64,000 nt of DNA from Kaistella solincola (GCF_000812875.1 NZ_JSYK01000002.1:1-64000), one strand, 5' to 3'; shown: positions 1-13,430, numbered from the stretch's first letter. Numbers and translations are program-made. The notes: generated by a model from the sequence alone, not told the origin.

Positions 1-2742
<2,742 letters not shown>

Positions 2743-3070
2743 TCCTAATAATATATTAGTTCAGTTTTTTTGTCTAACACAACCGTGTTAAACTAGTTTT
2801 ATTTAAACTCGGCACTCGAAAGTGCTCGGTTTTCTCTTTGTGATGTTCTTATCGTTAATGTCAATGATCATATATCTTACTACTTCCTTAGTAAACAGAA
2901 ATTGTTTTTGGCTCTTTCCGTCACTTTGAAACTAAAGTTGTAATACGTGAATAATATAGGTCTCGATCCTATCAAATAACCCGATTACTCAGTTTATTTC
3001 GCCTCCTAGCGGCATAATTCTTAAATCTGTAAGTAAATATCTTCTGTTCTTGTTACTTTTTACTGTAACC
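2743..3070 (-). other. Internal transcribed spacer between tRNA-Ala and 23S
   Basis: A/T-rich spacer of about 330 nt with no coding potential that I can support. It is transcribed with the operon and presumably holds processing stems for the 23S precursor. Confidence 0.7.
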
Positions 3071-3147
3071 TGGTGGAGAATAAGGGAGTCGAACCCTTGA
3101 CCTCCTGCGTGCAAGGCAGGCGCTCTAGCCAACTGAGCTAATTCCCC
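3071..3147 (-). tRNA. tRNA-Ala (anticodon TGC)
   Basis: Cloverleaf read on the minus strand, beginning GGGGAAT and ending ATTCTCC-A-CCA. The acceptor arms pair over 7 bp with one G-U. The anticodon loop is CTTGCAC between CCTGC and GCAGG, and the T loop is GTTCGACTC. The 3' CCA is encoded. It is the second tRNA of the rRNA spacer. Confidence 0.97.
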
Positions 3148-3228
3148 TCTAGTTGCTGTATGCTTTAAGCCATAAGCCATAAGCTTTATGCTTACTGCCT
3201 AAGAAATATTGCCTACCGCTTCAATCAG

Positions 3229-3302
3229 TAGTCTCGGGCAGGCTCGAACTGCCGACCTCTACATTATCAGTGTAGCGCTCTAACCAGCTGAGCTACGAGA
3301 CT
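3229..3302 (-). tRNA. tRNA-Ile (anticodon GAT), no encoded CCA
   Basis: The acceptor arms AGTCTCG and CGAGACT pair perfectly, the anticodon loop is CTGATAA, and the T loop is GTTCGAGCC. After discriminator A the genome reads CTG, so CCA is not encoded, unlike the neighbouring tRNA-Ala. It must be matured by the CCA-adding enzyme. The position between 16S and tRNA-Ala is canonical. Confidence 0.96.
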
Positions 3303-3486
3303 CTCTCTAATTAATAATTATTAATTAATAACCGTTAATTATCTCTCCTCCCTAATACTAATTTCTAGTGGGTATATTTTATAAATAGCAACCAAATAAA
3401 GAAAAACTAAAGCATAACTTCGAGCAAGTGCTCTGGTACTAAAGTACCGTTTTGTTTGTTTATACTCCCCTAACGAAGAGTCTCAA

Positions 3487-5003
<1,517 letters not shown>

Positions 5004-5145
5004 ATGTTTGTCTGACTCACTCAAAGTTATTGACGCTTTAGTTTTTCCTTACTTTTTTGGTTGTTATTTGTATGTCAATGATCTCTCTTCTTTTCGCTTT
5101 ATTTCCAGTCACATCTTCTGTCGTTGTGCGTCTGAATTGCGAGTG

Positions 5146-5177
5146 CAAAAGTATAAAGTTTATTTTAAATGACCAAA
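5146..5177 (-). promoter_or_regulatory. rRNA operon promoter P3 (16S-proximal)
   Basis: On the minus strand, TTTG (5174-5177), a 20-nt spacer, then TACTTTTG (5146-5153): a perfect match to the Bacteroidota sigma-A consensus TTTG-N19/20-TAnnTTTG. Predicted start near 5141 gives a leader of about 135 nt before 16S. Confidence 0.8.
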
Positions 5178-5279
5178 TCTTTTTGAAGAAAATTTAAAAG
5201 TTTTTTTAACCCCTAATCTCAACTCCTAAAATTCAATCCCGCTCCAACTTCGCTCCCCATCTCTCTCGATTTGGGACTG

Positions 5280-5310
5280 CAAAGATAAGAACATTTTTTT
5301 AATCTGCAAG
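5280..5310 (-). promoter_or_regulatory. rRNA operon promoter P2 (middle)
   Basis: Minus-strand CTTG (5307-5310), a 19-nt spacer and TATCTTTG (5280-5287). One mismatch in the -33 box; the -7 box is perfect. It lies 134 nt upstream of P3. Confidence 0.65.
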
Positions 5311-5403
5311 CTTTTTTTTAAATAAAATAAAAAAACTTTTCGTCTCTTCATTTACTCTCTATCTTCCTGCCCTTCTACTTCGCTACTCTGTTTTAGAGTG
5401 GTG

Positions 5404-5435
5404 CAAATATACAGACACCTTACATACCATGCAAC
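5404..5435 (-). promoter_or_regulatory. rRNA operon promoter P1 (distal)
   Basis: Minus-strand GTTG (5432-5435), a 20-nt spacer and TATATTTG (5404-5411). One mismatch in the -33 box; the -7 box is perfect. It lies about 124 nt upstream of P2, giving near-regular spacing of three promoters. Confidence 0.62.
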
Positions 5436-5764
5436 CCTTCCCTAAAACTTTTTTCATAAAGTTTACAAACTTCTTCCTAACTTCCTACTCCACAATAATT
5501 TATTCAAACTTCAAAGTTATCCACTTTATCTGTTCCCATAAGTTTGAGCATCCTTTTCTACTATTTCTAGACTTGAACCTGCAATCTAAACCCAAAAAAA
5601 CCGCCTCTTTAGCACCGTATTTTTCCGGATCAAACCTAAATATGAAATTTTGCCGGCGTCTAAAGCCAGAAAATTGCCGCAAATAGCAGGAATTTTTTTG
5701 AACTTAATTCCGAAGCTTATATAAAACGAAAAAGTAACTTAGAATATTGTGAGAAAATTGCCAA
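5436..5764. other. A/T-rich intergenic stretch, no gene
   Basis: Short ORFs here (both strands, 60-85 codons) have no recognisable domain or codon pattern. The stretch carries two copies of the dispersed short palindromic repeat (near 5591-5625 and 5645-5698), each an A-run, a CCG/CGG core around TTTAG or TCTAAAG, and a T-run. Confidence 0.5.
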
Positions 5765-6050
5765 AATAACCGGCAAAATTTAAAATGATAAACGAGGAAA
5801 AAATTTCACTTCAGCTACACTATTATATATAGAAGCAAAGGACCTCAACACAACCGGCAGAAAAATTAAATAATGTGAAAAATTTTAAATCAAAGATTCC
5901 ACCACACTATTATACAGAGAAGAAAAAAAACACCAAAACAACCGGCAATAAATAAATTGGGAAAATGAAAGATTAAATCAAAGGATATTTCACCACTGTC
6001 TATTACATATGTATAGTATAAAAAAGGTGGATATTACCGGTAAAAATTTA
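5765..6050. repeat. Degenerate tandem repeat, about 84-95 bp period
   Basis: ACCGGCA or a one-base variant recurs at 5769, 5853, 5941 and 6036. Between these anchors the units share, in order, an A-rich AAATTAAA-like block, a TTTCAC or TTCCAC block, CACTATTATA or a variant, and an AGAAG-A block. Three units and a partial fourth are visible. No ORF is supported. Confidence 0.6.
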
Positions 6051-6055
6051 CCCGC

Positions 6056-6439
6056 TTAAAAAGAAACTTTTTTCAGCTGCTGGAAAACCCAATAGCCCAT
6101 AAGCACGCCAACAGTATCGGCAATAAGATCCAAAAATTCCAGCGAGCGGCCAAAACCCATCTCGTCCTGCAGAATTTCGGTTAAAAGACCATAAATAATC
6201 ATGATCTGTAAGAAGTAAGAAAACTTAATCCGCGGAAACGCGCACATAAAGCAAAAGCCCAACAACGCGAAAATACTCAGGTGTAAAATTTTATCAATTC
6301 CGCTGAACATGAAAGGAAATTCCATGTTTTCCACACCCGGACGCAAAAGCATATAAGTAAGAAATGCCCAGTAAATGGGCAAAATCTTACTAAATATTTT
6401 TGAAATTTTATCCAAGTGAAGCCTGGTATTCTTCAGCAC
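6056..6439 (-). CDS. VanZ-like family membrane protein
   Basis: 127 residues with about three to four hydrophobic helices (about 17-35, 45-68, 72-90, 105-120). The pattern [18 protein letters not shown], then [10 protein letters not shown], then [13 protein letters not shown] is that of the VanZ-like family (the D/N-K-xxH helix followed by ExxQ and DxxxNxxG). The start codon is GTG, inside the end of gcvH (32-nt overlap), suggesting translational coupling. VanZ itself gives low-level teicoplanin resistance, but most relatives have unknown roles and none is inferred here. Confidence 0.75.
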   Translation of the reverse strand: MLKNTRLHLDKISKIFSKILPIYWAFLTYMLLRPGVENMEFPFMFSGIDKILHLSIFALLGFCFMCAFPRIKFSYFLQIMIIYGLLTEILQDEMGFGRSLEFLDLIADTVGVLMGYWVFQQLKKVSF

Positions 6440-6785
6440 TCAACAATTCCGAACGGTCGGCATCGTCTTTCAGCTCCAGCTTTATAATCCAGCCAGCTCC
6501 ATACGGATCGGTATTTAATAGCTCCGGCTGATCTTCCAGCTCGCTGTTGAACTCAGAAACAGTTCCCGAAAGCGGCAAGAAAAGATCGGAAACCGTTTTC
6601 ACAGCTTCTACGCTTCCGAAAACGTCGCCCGCGGATAATTCATCGTCAACCGAGTCTACATCCACGAAAACAATATCGCCCAATTCGCCCTGCGCAAAAT
6701 CGGTAATCCCGATGGTTGCTGTGTTACCTTCAATCCTAACCCACTCGTGGTCTTTGGTGTACTTTAATTCGGCCGGTGCATTCAT
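6408..6785 (-). CDS. gcvH: Glycine cleavage system H protein
   Basis: 125 residues, the family's usual length. It carries the lipoyl arm that shuttles the aminomethyl group between P, T and L proteins in cytoplasmic glycine cleavage. The lipoylation motif VEAVKTVSD places lipoyl-lysine at K63. The N-terminal KYTKDHEWV and the GWIIKLEL near residue 100 are conserved family landmarks. gcvT, gcvP and lpd are not nearby. A close-to-consensus promoter lies just upstream. Confidence 0.96.
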   Translation of the reverse strand: MNAPAELKYTKDHEWVRIEGNTATIGITDFAQGELGDIVFVDVDSVDDELSAGDVFGSVEAVKTVSDLFLPLSGTVSEFNSELEDQPELLNTDPYGAGWIIKLELKDDADRSELLSAEEYQASLG

Positions 6786-6804
6786 TCTGTTAATTTTTAT
6801 TGCT

Positions 6805-6835
6805 CAAAAATAATTAAAATATTGCGATCCTCAAA
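6805..6835 (-). promoter_or_regulatory. gcvH promoter
   Basis: Minus-strand TTTG (6832-6835), a 19-nt spacer and TATTTTTG (6805-6812), a full match to the Bacteroidota consensus, ending 20 nt before the gcvH ATG. Confidence 0.75.
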
Positions 6836-7019
6836 GTATTACAGCCATTTAATACTGTTTCTAAATTATGACTAATGAAACCGGCTTTAAATGATGAATT
6901 TCAAAATAATCACCATTGCCGCACTCGATGAATTTTTCCCTCTCAATTCCTTAAATTTGTGAATAGCTGATTTACAAAAATCACATCCAAAAAATTCACT
7001 CTCTATATATAACAGAAAA

Positions 7020-8306
7020 ATGGACATCAATAATAAATTACAGACCGCGCAGGAAACTTTCGAAACCTGGAAAAAGGTCCCGTTTCCCGAAAAGCAAAAA
7101 TTGCTTGCTGAAATGGCAAAAATTCTGGATTTGGAAGCGGAAAATTTCGGAAAAATTATCACCACCGAAATGAACAAACCCATCACGCAGTCCATCGCGG
7201 AAATTCACAAATGCGCTTTGATGATTCGCTATTACGCGGAAGCGGAAAATATTCTTCAACCTGATAAAGTGGAAACAGAATTCCGCGTTTCGGAAATTCA
7301 ATTTGTGCCTAAAGGTGTAATTTTAGGCATAATGCCGTGGAATTTTCCATTCTGGCAGGCACTACGTTTCGCTATTCCCGCAATTTTAGCCGGAAATACA
7401 GTGGTTTTAAAGCATGCTTCCATTTGTTTCGGCAGCGGAAATGCTATCGAAGATTTATTTTTAAAAGCCGGTTTTCCCGAAGGCGTTTTTCAGAATCTTG
7501 AAATTGGTCATGCCGAAGTGAAAAAAGTGCTCGAAAATCCCATTGTTAAAGGCGTCAGTTTAACCGGAAGCGAAAAAGCCGGTGGCGAAGTTGCCGCGAT
7601 CGCCGGAAAATACATTAAAAAATCTTTGCTGGAACTGGGCGGCAGCGATGCATTTATCGTTTTAGATGACGCCGATTTTCAGAAAGCCGCAGAAAGCGGC
7701 GCCAATTCCCGACTCGCAAATTGCGGACAAGCCTGCAATGCCGCGAAACGTTTTATTATTCAAGAAAATATTGAAGAAGAATTTCTGCCGATTTTCATTA
7801 ATGAATATCAGAAATATGTTGCTAGTAATCCTTTCAATAAAGAAACCAATCTCGCGGGAATGGCGCGCCCAGATCTTGCCGATGATTTGGAAAAACAATA
7901 TGAAAAAGCCCTGAAAAACGGTGCTGAAATTATTTTGCCACTCAAGCGCATTTCGGAAAACGAATTTATTCCGGGCTTAATCAAGGTAAATTCCGGAAAT
8001 CCAATTTTGCAGGAAGAACTTTTCGGGCCGGTTGGAATGGTGATGATCGCCGATGATGATCAGCACGCGGTGACTTTGGCGAATGATATTACGTTCGGTT
8101 TATCAGATTCTGTCTGGACGAACGACAAAATAAGGCAGCAGTTTTTCATCGATAACTTGGAAGCCGGAACCATCAGCGTGAATAAAAGCTCGAGTTCTGA
8201 TCCGCGCTTACCTTTTGGCGGCACAAAATCTTCCGGCTACGGAACGGAACTTTCGCTCGTTGCACTGAAAGAATTTGTAAACGTGCGCACAGTAGTTGGA
8301 AATTAA
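7020..8306 (+). CDS. NAD(P)-dependent aldehyde dehydrogenase, YneI/Sad succinate-semialdehyde type
   Basis: 428 residues; oxidises an aldehyde to the acid with NAD(P)+. MPWNFPFWQ (105-113) is the cofactor-side motif, LLELGGSD gives the general base E205, and [10 protein letters not shown] gives the nucleophile C239. Similarity in memory is closest to E. coli YneI (Sad). The protein starts about 25 residues later than YneI, missing the NPATGE segment; no in-frame upstream start fits. A TAAATTTG -7 box lies at 6952-6959. Substrate is inferred only from subfamily resemblance. Confidence 0.88.
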   Translation: MDINNKLQTAQETFETWKKVPFPEKQKLLAEMAKILDLEAENFGKIITTEMNKPITQSIAEIHKCALMIRYYAEAENILQPDKVETEFRVSEIQFVPKGVILGIMPWNFPFWQALRFAIPAILAGNTVVLKHASICFGSGNAIEDLFLKAGFPEGVFQNLEIGHAEVKKVLENPIVKGVSLTGSEKAGGEVAAIAGKYIKKSLLELGGSDAFIVLDDADFQKAAESGANSRLANCGQACNAAKRFIIQENIEEEFLPIFINEYQKYVASNPFNKETNLAGMARPDLADDLEKQYEKALKNGAEIILPLKRISENEFIPGLIKVNSGNPILQEELFGPVGMVMIADDDQHAVTLANDITFGLSDSVWTNDKIRQQFFIDNLEAGTISVNKSSSSDPRLPFGGTKSSGYGTELSLVALKEFVNVRTVVGN

Positions 8307-8325
8307 AATATTTCTATAACAGAAA

Positions 8326-8354
8326 AATCCGGTCATTTAGCCGGATATTTTTTT
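8326..8354. terminator. Bidirectional intrinsic terminator
   Basis: Stem AATCCGG / CCGGAT(A) around TCATTTAG, with a T-run on the plus side and an A-run on the other. It lies between the convergent aldehyde dehydrogenase and ABC exporter genes. Confidence 0.75.
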
Positions 8355-8386
8355 GATTAAATTTTAAAAATTTCTGCTGAAAACTT

Positions 8387-10129
8387 CTATTCCGCTTCAA
8401 CTTCAACTTTTAGCTGCGCGCGGTACAATGTGGAATAATAGCCGTTTTGCGCCAATAATTCGTCATGTTTTCCTTCTTCCACAATTTTACCCTGATCCAT
8501 GACAATAATTTTGTCCGCTTTTTCGATGGTAGAAAGTCGGTGCGCAATGATTATCGAAGTTCTGTTTTTGGTGATTTTCTCCGTAGCGCGCTGAATCAAT
8601 TTCTCGCTTTCATGATCGATTGAAGAAGTAGCTTCATCCAAGATTAAAATTTTCGGGTCCGAAAGATAAGCGCGCAGGAATGACAGCAATTGTCTTTGTC
8701 CTAATGAAATCGAAGAACCACGCTCGCGCACGACATAATCGTAACCGCCGGGCAAACTTTCGATGAACTCGTCAACCTCGATATCTTTAGCAACCTTTTT
8801 TATTTTTTCCAACGTCACCGACTCATCACCGAAAGCCAGATTTTCGTAAATACTGCCGTGGAAAAGAAAAACATCCTGCAAAACAACACCAATGTGGCTG
8901 CGCAAATTATAAAGTTCGTAATTCTTTAGATCGACATCATCCAGGCAAATCTGTCCCGAATTTACATCATACAATCTGGTGATTAAGCTTATAATGGTAG
9001 ATTTTCCGGCGCCGGTCGCGCCCACAATAGCCACGGTTTCACCCGGATTTACCTTAAAACTAATTCCCTTTAAAACTTCCTGTTTTTCATCATAGGAGAA
9101 ATGAACATCTCTAAATTCAATTTTTCCTTCAAAATGCGACTTTGCAATTGTTCCGGTATTCGGCATGGCAAAATCTTCATCCATCACACCCAAAACCCGT
9201 TCAGCACCCACAATTCCGCGCTGAATATTGTTAAATCTGTCCGCGATCTGGCGAAGCGGACGAATAAGCATTGAAATATATTGAATAAATGCGATCACCG
9301 CGCCGGCTTTTATGGTAATAAAACCGCCGTAAAGCAAGATGAATCCTATAAAAAGCGAAGAAATAAGCTCTACAACCGGGAAAAAAAGTGAAAATATAAA
9401 AACCGTTTTCAGCAATGCGCTTTTCAGCGTGATATTAATATCATCAAATTTTTTAAATTCAGCTTCTTCTCGGTTAAAAACCTGCACAATTGACATTCCG
9501 GAAAGTCTTTCCTGAACAAAAGAATTCTGGTTTGCAGTCCACGTTCTTTCATCACCGAAAGCTTTTTTCAGCCGTTTCTGGAAAAACCGCGTAATCACGA
9601 CCATTAAAGGTAAAATCACAAGCGAAATATAACTCAGGTGAACATCCACCTGGAACATCATCACCAACACAAAAACGATGCGCAAAATATCACCGAAAAC
9701 CATTAAAAATCCGTCGGTGTAAACGGTTGCAATTGTTTCTACGTCGCCAACAGCGCGCGTTACAAGCTGACCAATTGCGGTTTTATCAAAGAACGAGGTT
9801 CGGAAATAAATGAGTTTATGATACAGCCGTTCGCGGATATCGCGGATTACATTCTGCGAAATAAAATTTGAAAAATAAACCAGGAAAAAATTCAGAATGG
9901 TTTCACCAAAAACCAGTGCAATCAGGATATAAATGTGTTTCATCATCAGCCCTTTGTCGCGCAGCTCAATGATATCCGTGTCCACAATCAGCATCGTAAG
10001 GTAAGGCCGATAGGTAGAAATTACCGAAAGAACAATGGAAATCGCCAGCGTAAGCAAAAACCAAGACCGAAATTTCATCCCGATTACAAAAAGCCGCTTT
10101 ATTATTTCCCAGGTCGATTGTTTCTTCAT
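8387..10129 (-). CDS. ABC exporter, fused TMD-NBD half transporter
   Basis: 580 residues. An ABC type-1 exporter membrane domain (helices from about residue 20 to 300) is followed by an ATPase domain: Walker A GATGAGKST (370-378), signature ISLGQRQ (474-480), Walker B ILILDEA (494-500) and an H-loop IIIAHRL. The signature departs from LSGGQ as in MdlB-like half transporters. The protein should act as a dimer in the inner membrane, exporting lipid, peptide or drug; the substrate cannot be read from the sequence. It is a single gene downstream of truA on the same strand. Confidence 0.93.
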   Translation of the reverse strand: MKKQSTWEIIKRLFVIGMKFRSWFLLTLAISIVLSVISTYRPYLTMLIVDTDIIELRDKGLMMKHIYILIALVFGETILNFFLVYFSNFISQNVIRDIRERLYHKLIYFRTSFFDKTAIGQLVTRAVGDVETIATVYTDGFLMVFGDILRIVFVLVMMFQVDVHLSYISLVILPLMVVITRFFQKRLKKAFGDERTWTANQNSFVQERLSGMSIVQVFNREEAEFKKFDDINITLKSALLKTVFIFSLFFPVVELISSLFIGFILLYGGFITIKAGAVIAFIQYISMLIRPLRQIADRFNNIQRGIVGAERVLGVMDEDFAMPNTGTIAKSHFEGKIEFRDVHFSYDEKQEVLKGISFKVNPGETVAIVGATGAGKSTIISLITRLYDVNSGQICLDDVDLKNYELYNLRSHIGVVLQDVFLFHGSIYENLAFGDESVTLEKIKKVAKDIEVDEFIESLPGGYDYVVRERGSSISLGQRQLLSFLRAYLSDPKILILDEATSSIDHESEKLIQRATEKITKNRTSIIIAHRLSTIEKADKIIVMDQGKIVEEGKHDELLAQNGYYSTLYRAQLKVEVEAE

Positions 10130-10206
10130 TTGTTCGTAATTCTCTGCAAAAATACGGAAAAGTTTGGTGAAGGCGGGGCGAAGGATGATCTATGGAGGAT
10201 GAAGTT

Positions 10207-10312
10207 GATAGTTAATAGTTAAAAACTTTCCACTGTCGACCGTCAACTGTACACTGACTACTGATCACTAACTACTGACAACTGATCACTGACCACTCTC
10301 AACTCTCAACTA
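10207..10312. repeat. Degenerate short-period repeat (ACTGA/ACTnAC units)
   Basis: The gap between the ABC exporter and truA is filled with imperfect units such as CTGACTACTGATCACTAACT, period about 7-10, preceded by TTGATAGTTAATAGTTAA. It overlaps the last bases of truA. No ORF or promoter is supported. Confidence 0.6.
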
Positions 10313-11040
10313 AAATCGTATCCAACCTCAACCAAAAACAACCCTTGCGCTGGCGCCGAAGTTCCGGCGGAATTGCGGTTTTTTTCAGCAATTATGCGGT
10401 CCAGATCTTCCGGTTTCAGTTTTCCGTTTCCGATTTCCACCATCGTTCCGACAATCGCACGCACCATATTTCTTAAAAAGCGGTCTGCTGAAATTGTAAA
10501 TTTTAATTCCGAATTATTTTGCTCCCAGAAGGCCGAATAAATTTTGCAGTTATTGGTTTTATTTTGGGTGTGAAGTTTGGAGAAACTCGTAAAATCCTGA
10601 TGTTTCAGCAGAAATTCGCACGCTTCATTCATTTTTTCAACATCCAACGTTCGCTTCCACATTTGCCACGCAGAATCCTGCGTAAACGGATTTTTTTCCA
10701 GCGAAATATAATATTCATAAGTCCGGAAAGTCGCATCAAACCGCGCGTGAAAGTCATCTTTAACCCGAAAAATTCTTTTCACCGCAATATCTTTTGGCAA
10801 AAAACTGTTCATTTGATAGCTGAAATTTTCGCCCACGCTTTTTTCCACATCAAAATGCGCGAACATTTTCTTCGCGTGCACGCCCGTGTCGGTGCGTCCG
10901 GCGCCGGTAATTTTAATTTTTTCACGCAAAATCGTGGAGAAAGCCTTTTCCAAAACCTCCTGCACGGAAATTTCTCCCGGCTGAATTTGGTAGCCAAAGT
11001 AATTTTTTCCCGAATACGAAAACTGAATACAATACCTCAT
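10306..11040 (-). CDS. truA: tRNA pseudouridine(38-40) synthase
   Basis: 244 residues from the ATG at 11040; a TTG three codons upstream is also open but the ATG matches the family start (MRYCIQFSYSG). TruA isomerises uridines 38-40 in the anticodon arm. The catalytic motif GAGRTDTGVHA contains the nucleophilic aspartate (D51), and the C-terminal block RFLRNMVRAIVGTMVEIGNG is the second TruA signature region. Transcribed toward the ABC exporter 176 nt away. Confidence 0.95.
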   Translation of the reverse strand: MRYCIQFSYSGKNYFGYQIQPGEISVQEVLEKAFSTILREKIKITGAGRTDTGVHAKKMFAHFDVEKSVGENFSYQMNSFLPKDIAVKRIFRVKDDFHARFDATFRTYEYYISLEKNPFTQDSAWQMWKRTLDVEKMNEACEFLLKHQDFTSFSKLHTQNKTNNCKIYSAFWEQNNSELKFTISADRFLRNMVRAIVGTMVEIGNGKLKPEDLDRIIAEKNRNSAGTSAPAQGLFLVEVGYDFS

Positions 11041-11338
11041 TGCGTGCAAATTTACGGAATTTTTAGGAGCAAGAAAGCTGGGTTATGAGCCCGAAGATGG
11101 GTTCCCGCTTTCCATTGCTCCCGAACTTTCGGGATCCATTGCAATCGGGGCTACAAGTCAGGTTATTTCTTCTTTTACAAAAAAATTCCGTGCTATTTGG
11201 AGGTTTTTTTTCCGTTTTAGAAAAATCATTTTTCCATCCAAATTTTAAAGTAAAAATTCGCTGCTATTTGAAGGTTTTTTCGATTTTCCAAATGCATTTC
11301 TTTTCGAAAATTTAAATAAAAAAGAAGAAATTTACCGC
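11041..11338. other. Intergenic region with repeat remnants
   Basis: No gene. It holds a G/C-richer segment near 11085-11150 (two CCCG...CGGG elements and CATTGCAATCGGGGCTAC) resembling a decayed interspersed repeat. Two A/T-flanked units follow, near 11178-11214 and 11251-11285, sharing TGCTATTTG-AGG between an A-run and a T-run. Confidence 0.5.
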
Positions 11339-11830
11339 ATGAAAATACTTCTGCTTTCAGATTCGCATTCTTATTTGGACGACCGGATTTTAGATTATGC
11401 CAAAAACGCTGATGAAATTTGGCATTGCGGCGATTTCGGAAATCTGGAAGTCATTGAAAAGCTCGAAAAAATAAAACCTTTGCGCGGCGTTTACGGCAAC
11501 ATCGACGGTACAGAAATCCGCAAGATTTTCCCCGAAGTTTCGCGCTTTACTGTGGAAAATTTAGAAGTTTTGATGGTTCACATCGGAGGTTATCCCGGGA
11601 AATACACACCGTTGGCAAAAGCAGAAATTGAGATCAAAAAGCCTCAACTTTTTATTTCCGGACATTCGCATATTTTAAAAGCGATGTACGACCAGAAAAA
11701 CAAATTACTTCACCTGAATCCCGGCGCCGTGGGAAAAGTGGGCTGGCACCAAATGCGCACCATGATGCGTTTTGAAATCAACGGCGACCAGATTGAAAAC
11801 CTGGAAATTATAGAACTCGGCAAAAAATAA
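11339..11830 (+). CDS. YfcE/MJ0936-type metallophosphoesterase
   Basis: 163 residues, a compact calcineurin-like phosphodiesterase. Metal-binding motifs appear in order: LLSDSHSY (D-x-H, residues 4-11), HCGDFGN, GNIDG, and SGHSH followed by LNPGAVG. Such proteins hydrolyse phosphodiesters in vitro; the physiological substrate is usually unknown. It converges on the Ppx/GppA gene with an 11-nt gap. Confidence 0.9.
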   Translation: MKILLLSDSHSYLDDRILDYAKNADEIWHCGDFGNLEVIEKLEKIKPLRGVYGNIDGTEIRKIFPEVSRFTVENLEVLMVHIGGYPGKYTPLAKAEIEIKKPQLFISGHSHILKAMYDQKNKLLHLNPGAVGKVGWHQMRTMMRFEINGDQIENLEIIELGKK

Positions 11831-11841
11831 CCGGCTAAAAG

Positions 11842-12726
11842 CTACTTTTTTTGCAAATTTTCGTAAATGCTGTGGACCAAACCATCAGCAACAGAAATTT
11901 TGGGAACAAATATCTTTTCAATTTCGCTCCACGCCATTACGTTGTTGTAAATCTGCAAGGCCGGCACCAAAACATCAGCGCGGTCTTCACGAATGTTAAA
12001 TTTGCTCATCCGCTCTGCCACCGAAAGTTCCTTCATTTCTTTATAATATTTTTTTAGAAATGCGCTCGACATCGGTTTTCCGTCTTTCGTTTTACTCATC
12101 GAAAATATTTTGTTGATGTTTCCGCCGGAACCAATCCCTACAATGGGTTTTGTACTGTTGATGTTTTTCCGGATTTCTTCTTTCATCTGCTTCCACAAAT
12201 CTTCCGAAACCAAACCATTCAACAAACGAATTGTACCGATGTTAAACGATTTTTCATACGCCATTTCCCCGTTTTCGTAAAACATCAGTTCGGTTGAACC
12301 GCCGCCCACGTCAATATAAAGATAAGCGCAGCTTTTGTCGAGCGAATCAGCAACGTGATTTTCAAAAACCAATCCTGCTTCTTCGTCACCTGAAATTATT
12401 TCGATAGAAATTCCCGACGATTCCTGCACTTTTTTAATAATTTCCGGGCCGTTTTTAGCGTCGCGCATCGCGCTGGTGGCGCAGGCACGGAAATGTTCCA
12501 CCTTATAAATTTTCATCAGATCGCTGAAAATTTTCATCGAATCGGTAATCATTTTTTCGCGTTCCGTACCGATTTTTCCGGTGGTAAAAACGTCCATTCC
12601 AAGGCGCAGCGGAATGCGCAACAAATTCAGTTTGGTGAACTGCGGTTTTCCTTTTTTAGGTTCCGTTACTTCGTTAATTAAAAGTCTCGCGGCGTTACTT
12701 CCTATGTCGATGGCAGCAATTCTCAT
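11842..12726 (-). CDS. Ppx/GppA family exopolyphosphatase, two-domain short form
   Basis: 294 residues. Actin-like ATPase fold with phosphate-1 motif DIGSNAARLLI (7-17), catalytic-region SGDEEAGLVF (E116) and phosphate-2 motif DVGGGSTEL (139-147). It lacks the C-terminal HD domain of E. coli Ppx, as in many Bacteroidota short forms. Expected to hydrolyse polyphosphate or (p)ppGpp. ppk1 is in the same window at 60.5 kb but not linked. cdd lies 9 nt upstream on the same strand. Confidence 0.88.
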   Translation of the reverse strand: MRIAAIDIGSNAARLLINEVTEPKKGKPQFTKLNLLRIPLRLGMDVFTTGKIGTEREKMITDSMKIFSDLMKIYKVEHFRACATSAMRDAKNGPEIIKKVQESSGISIEIISGDEEAGLVFENHVADSLDKSCAYLYIDVGGGSTELMFYENGEMAYEKSFNIGTIRLLNGLVSEDLWKQMKEEIRKNINSTKPIVGIGSGGNINKIFSMSKTKDGKPMSSAFLKKYYKEMKELSVAERMSKFNIREDRADVLVPALQIYNNVMAWSEIEKIFVPKISVADGLVHSIYENLQKK

Positions 12727-12735
12727 TCAGAAAAT

Positions 12736-13215
12736 TTAAAGATAAGAGGCGTCAAATGAAAACGGCAACAACTCGCGAATGGATTTTGTTTTGTAAATCG
12801 CACCACCAAGTGAAGCGAAATAAATTTCGATCTCGTCTTTCTGCTTGGCTTCATATTCTAAAATTGCCTGACGGCAAGCGCCACACGGCGGAATTGGGAT
12901 TGAAGTTGAAGCATTTCTGGGCGCACCTATGACGAAAAGTTTTTTAATTTTTACATCCGGGAAATTTGCTCCGGTGTAAAAAATCGTAGTTCTTTCAGCA
13001 CACAATCCTGAGGGATATGCAGCATTTTCCTGGTTACTTCCGGTAATAATTTCGCCGTTTTCGAGCAAAATTGCACAACCAACTGTAAAATCGGAATATG
13101 GTGCGTACGCGGTGTTTCGCGAGGACATTGCTTTATCGAAAAGTGTTTTTTCCATTTCGTTCAGTTCGCCGTAACTGTCAATCGATTCGAACGTTATTGT
13201 ATGTTCTTTTTGCAT
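12736..13215 (-). CDS. cdd: Cytidine deaminase
   Basis: 159 residues from the ATG at 13215; the open frame extends upstream to 13431 but that part has no coding character. Deaminates cytidine and deoxycytidine in pyrimidine salvage. The zinc site is CAE (C72, E74) and PCGACRQ (C111, C114), typical of the homotetrameric class with three cysteine ligands. NAYAPYSDFTVG-like substrate loop is present as NTAYAPYSDFTVGCA. Probably cotranscribed with the downstream Ppx/GppA gene. Confidence 0.93.
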   Translation of the reverse strand: MQKEHTITFESIDSYGELNEMEKTLFDKAMSSRNTAYAPYSDFTVGCAILLENGEIITGSNQENAAYPSGLCAERTTIFYTGANFPDVKIKKLFVIGAPRNASTSIPIPPCGACRQAILEYEAKQKDEIEIYFASLGGAIYKTKSIRELLPFSFDASYL

Positions 13216-13430
13216 GTAATAAAAATAGAGGAGTAAAGATAACTGATTTTTACAAAATTTACAGGTTTTCACTTTATATATGGAAAAGAAACAATCGGCA
13301 CGAAATTTAATGAGATGAAGTTTAGAAGTTATATTCCTGTGTAATAGATATAACACAAAAATACCGTGAAAAGACTCCCCTTGCTCTGTAACAGATTTTG
13401 TAGTATTGCGTCGTAAATTTTCCGGTTCCA

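Noticed and set aside
7020-7100. Frameshifted 5' end of the aldehyde dehydrogenase
   Set aside because: The protein begins about 25 residues after YneI, but no other frame upstream encodes the NPATGE segment, so a natural short form is more likely.
10130-10222. Short plus-strand ORF of 95 codons over the ABC exporter start
   Set aside because: It is antisense to the exporter and ends in the low-complexity array, with no domain or promoter.
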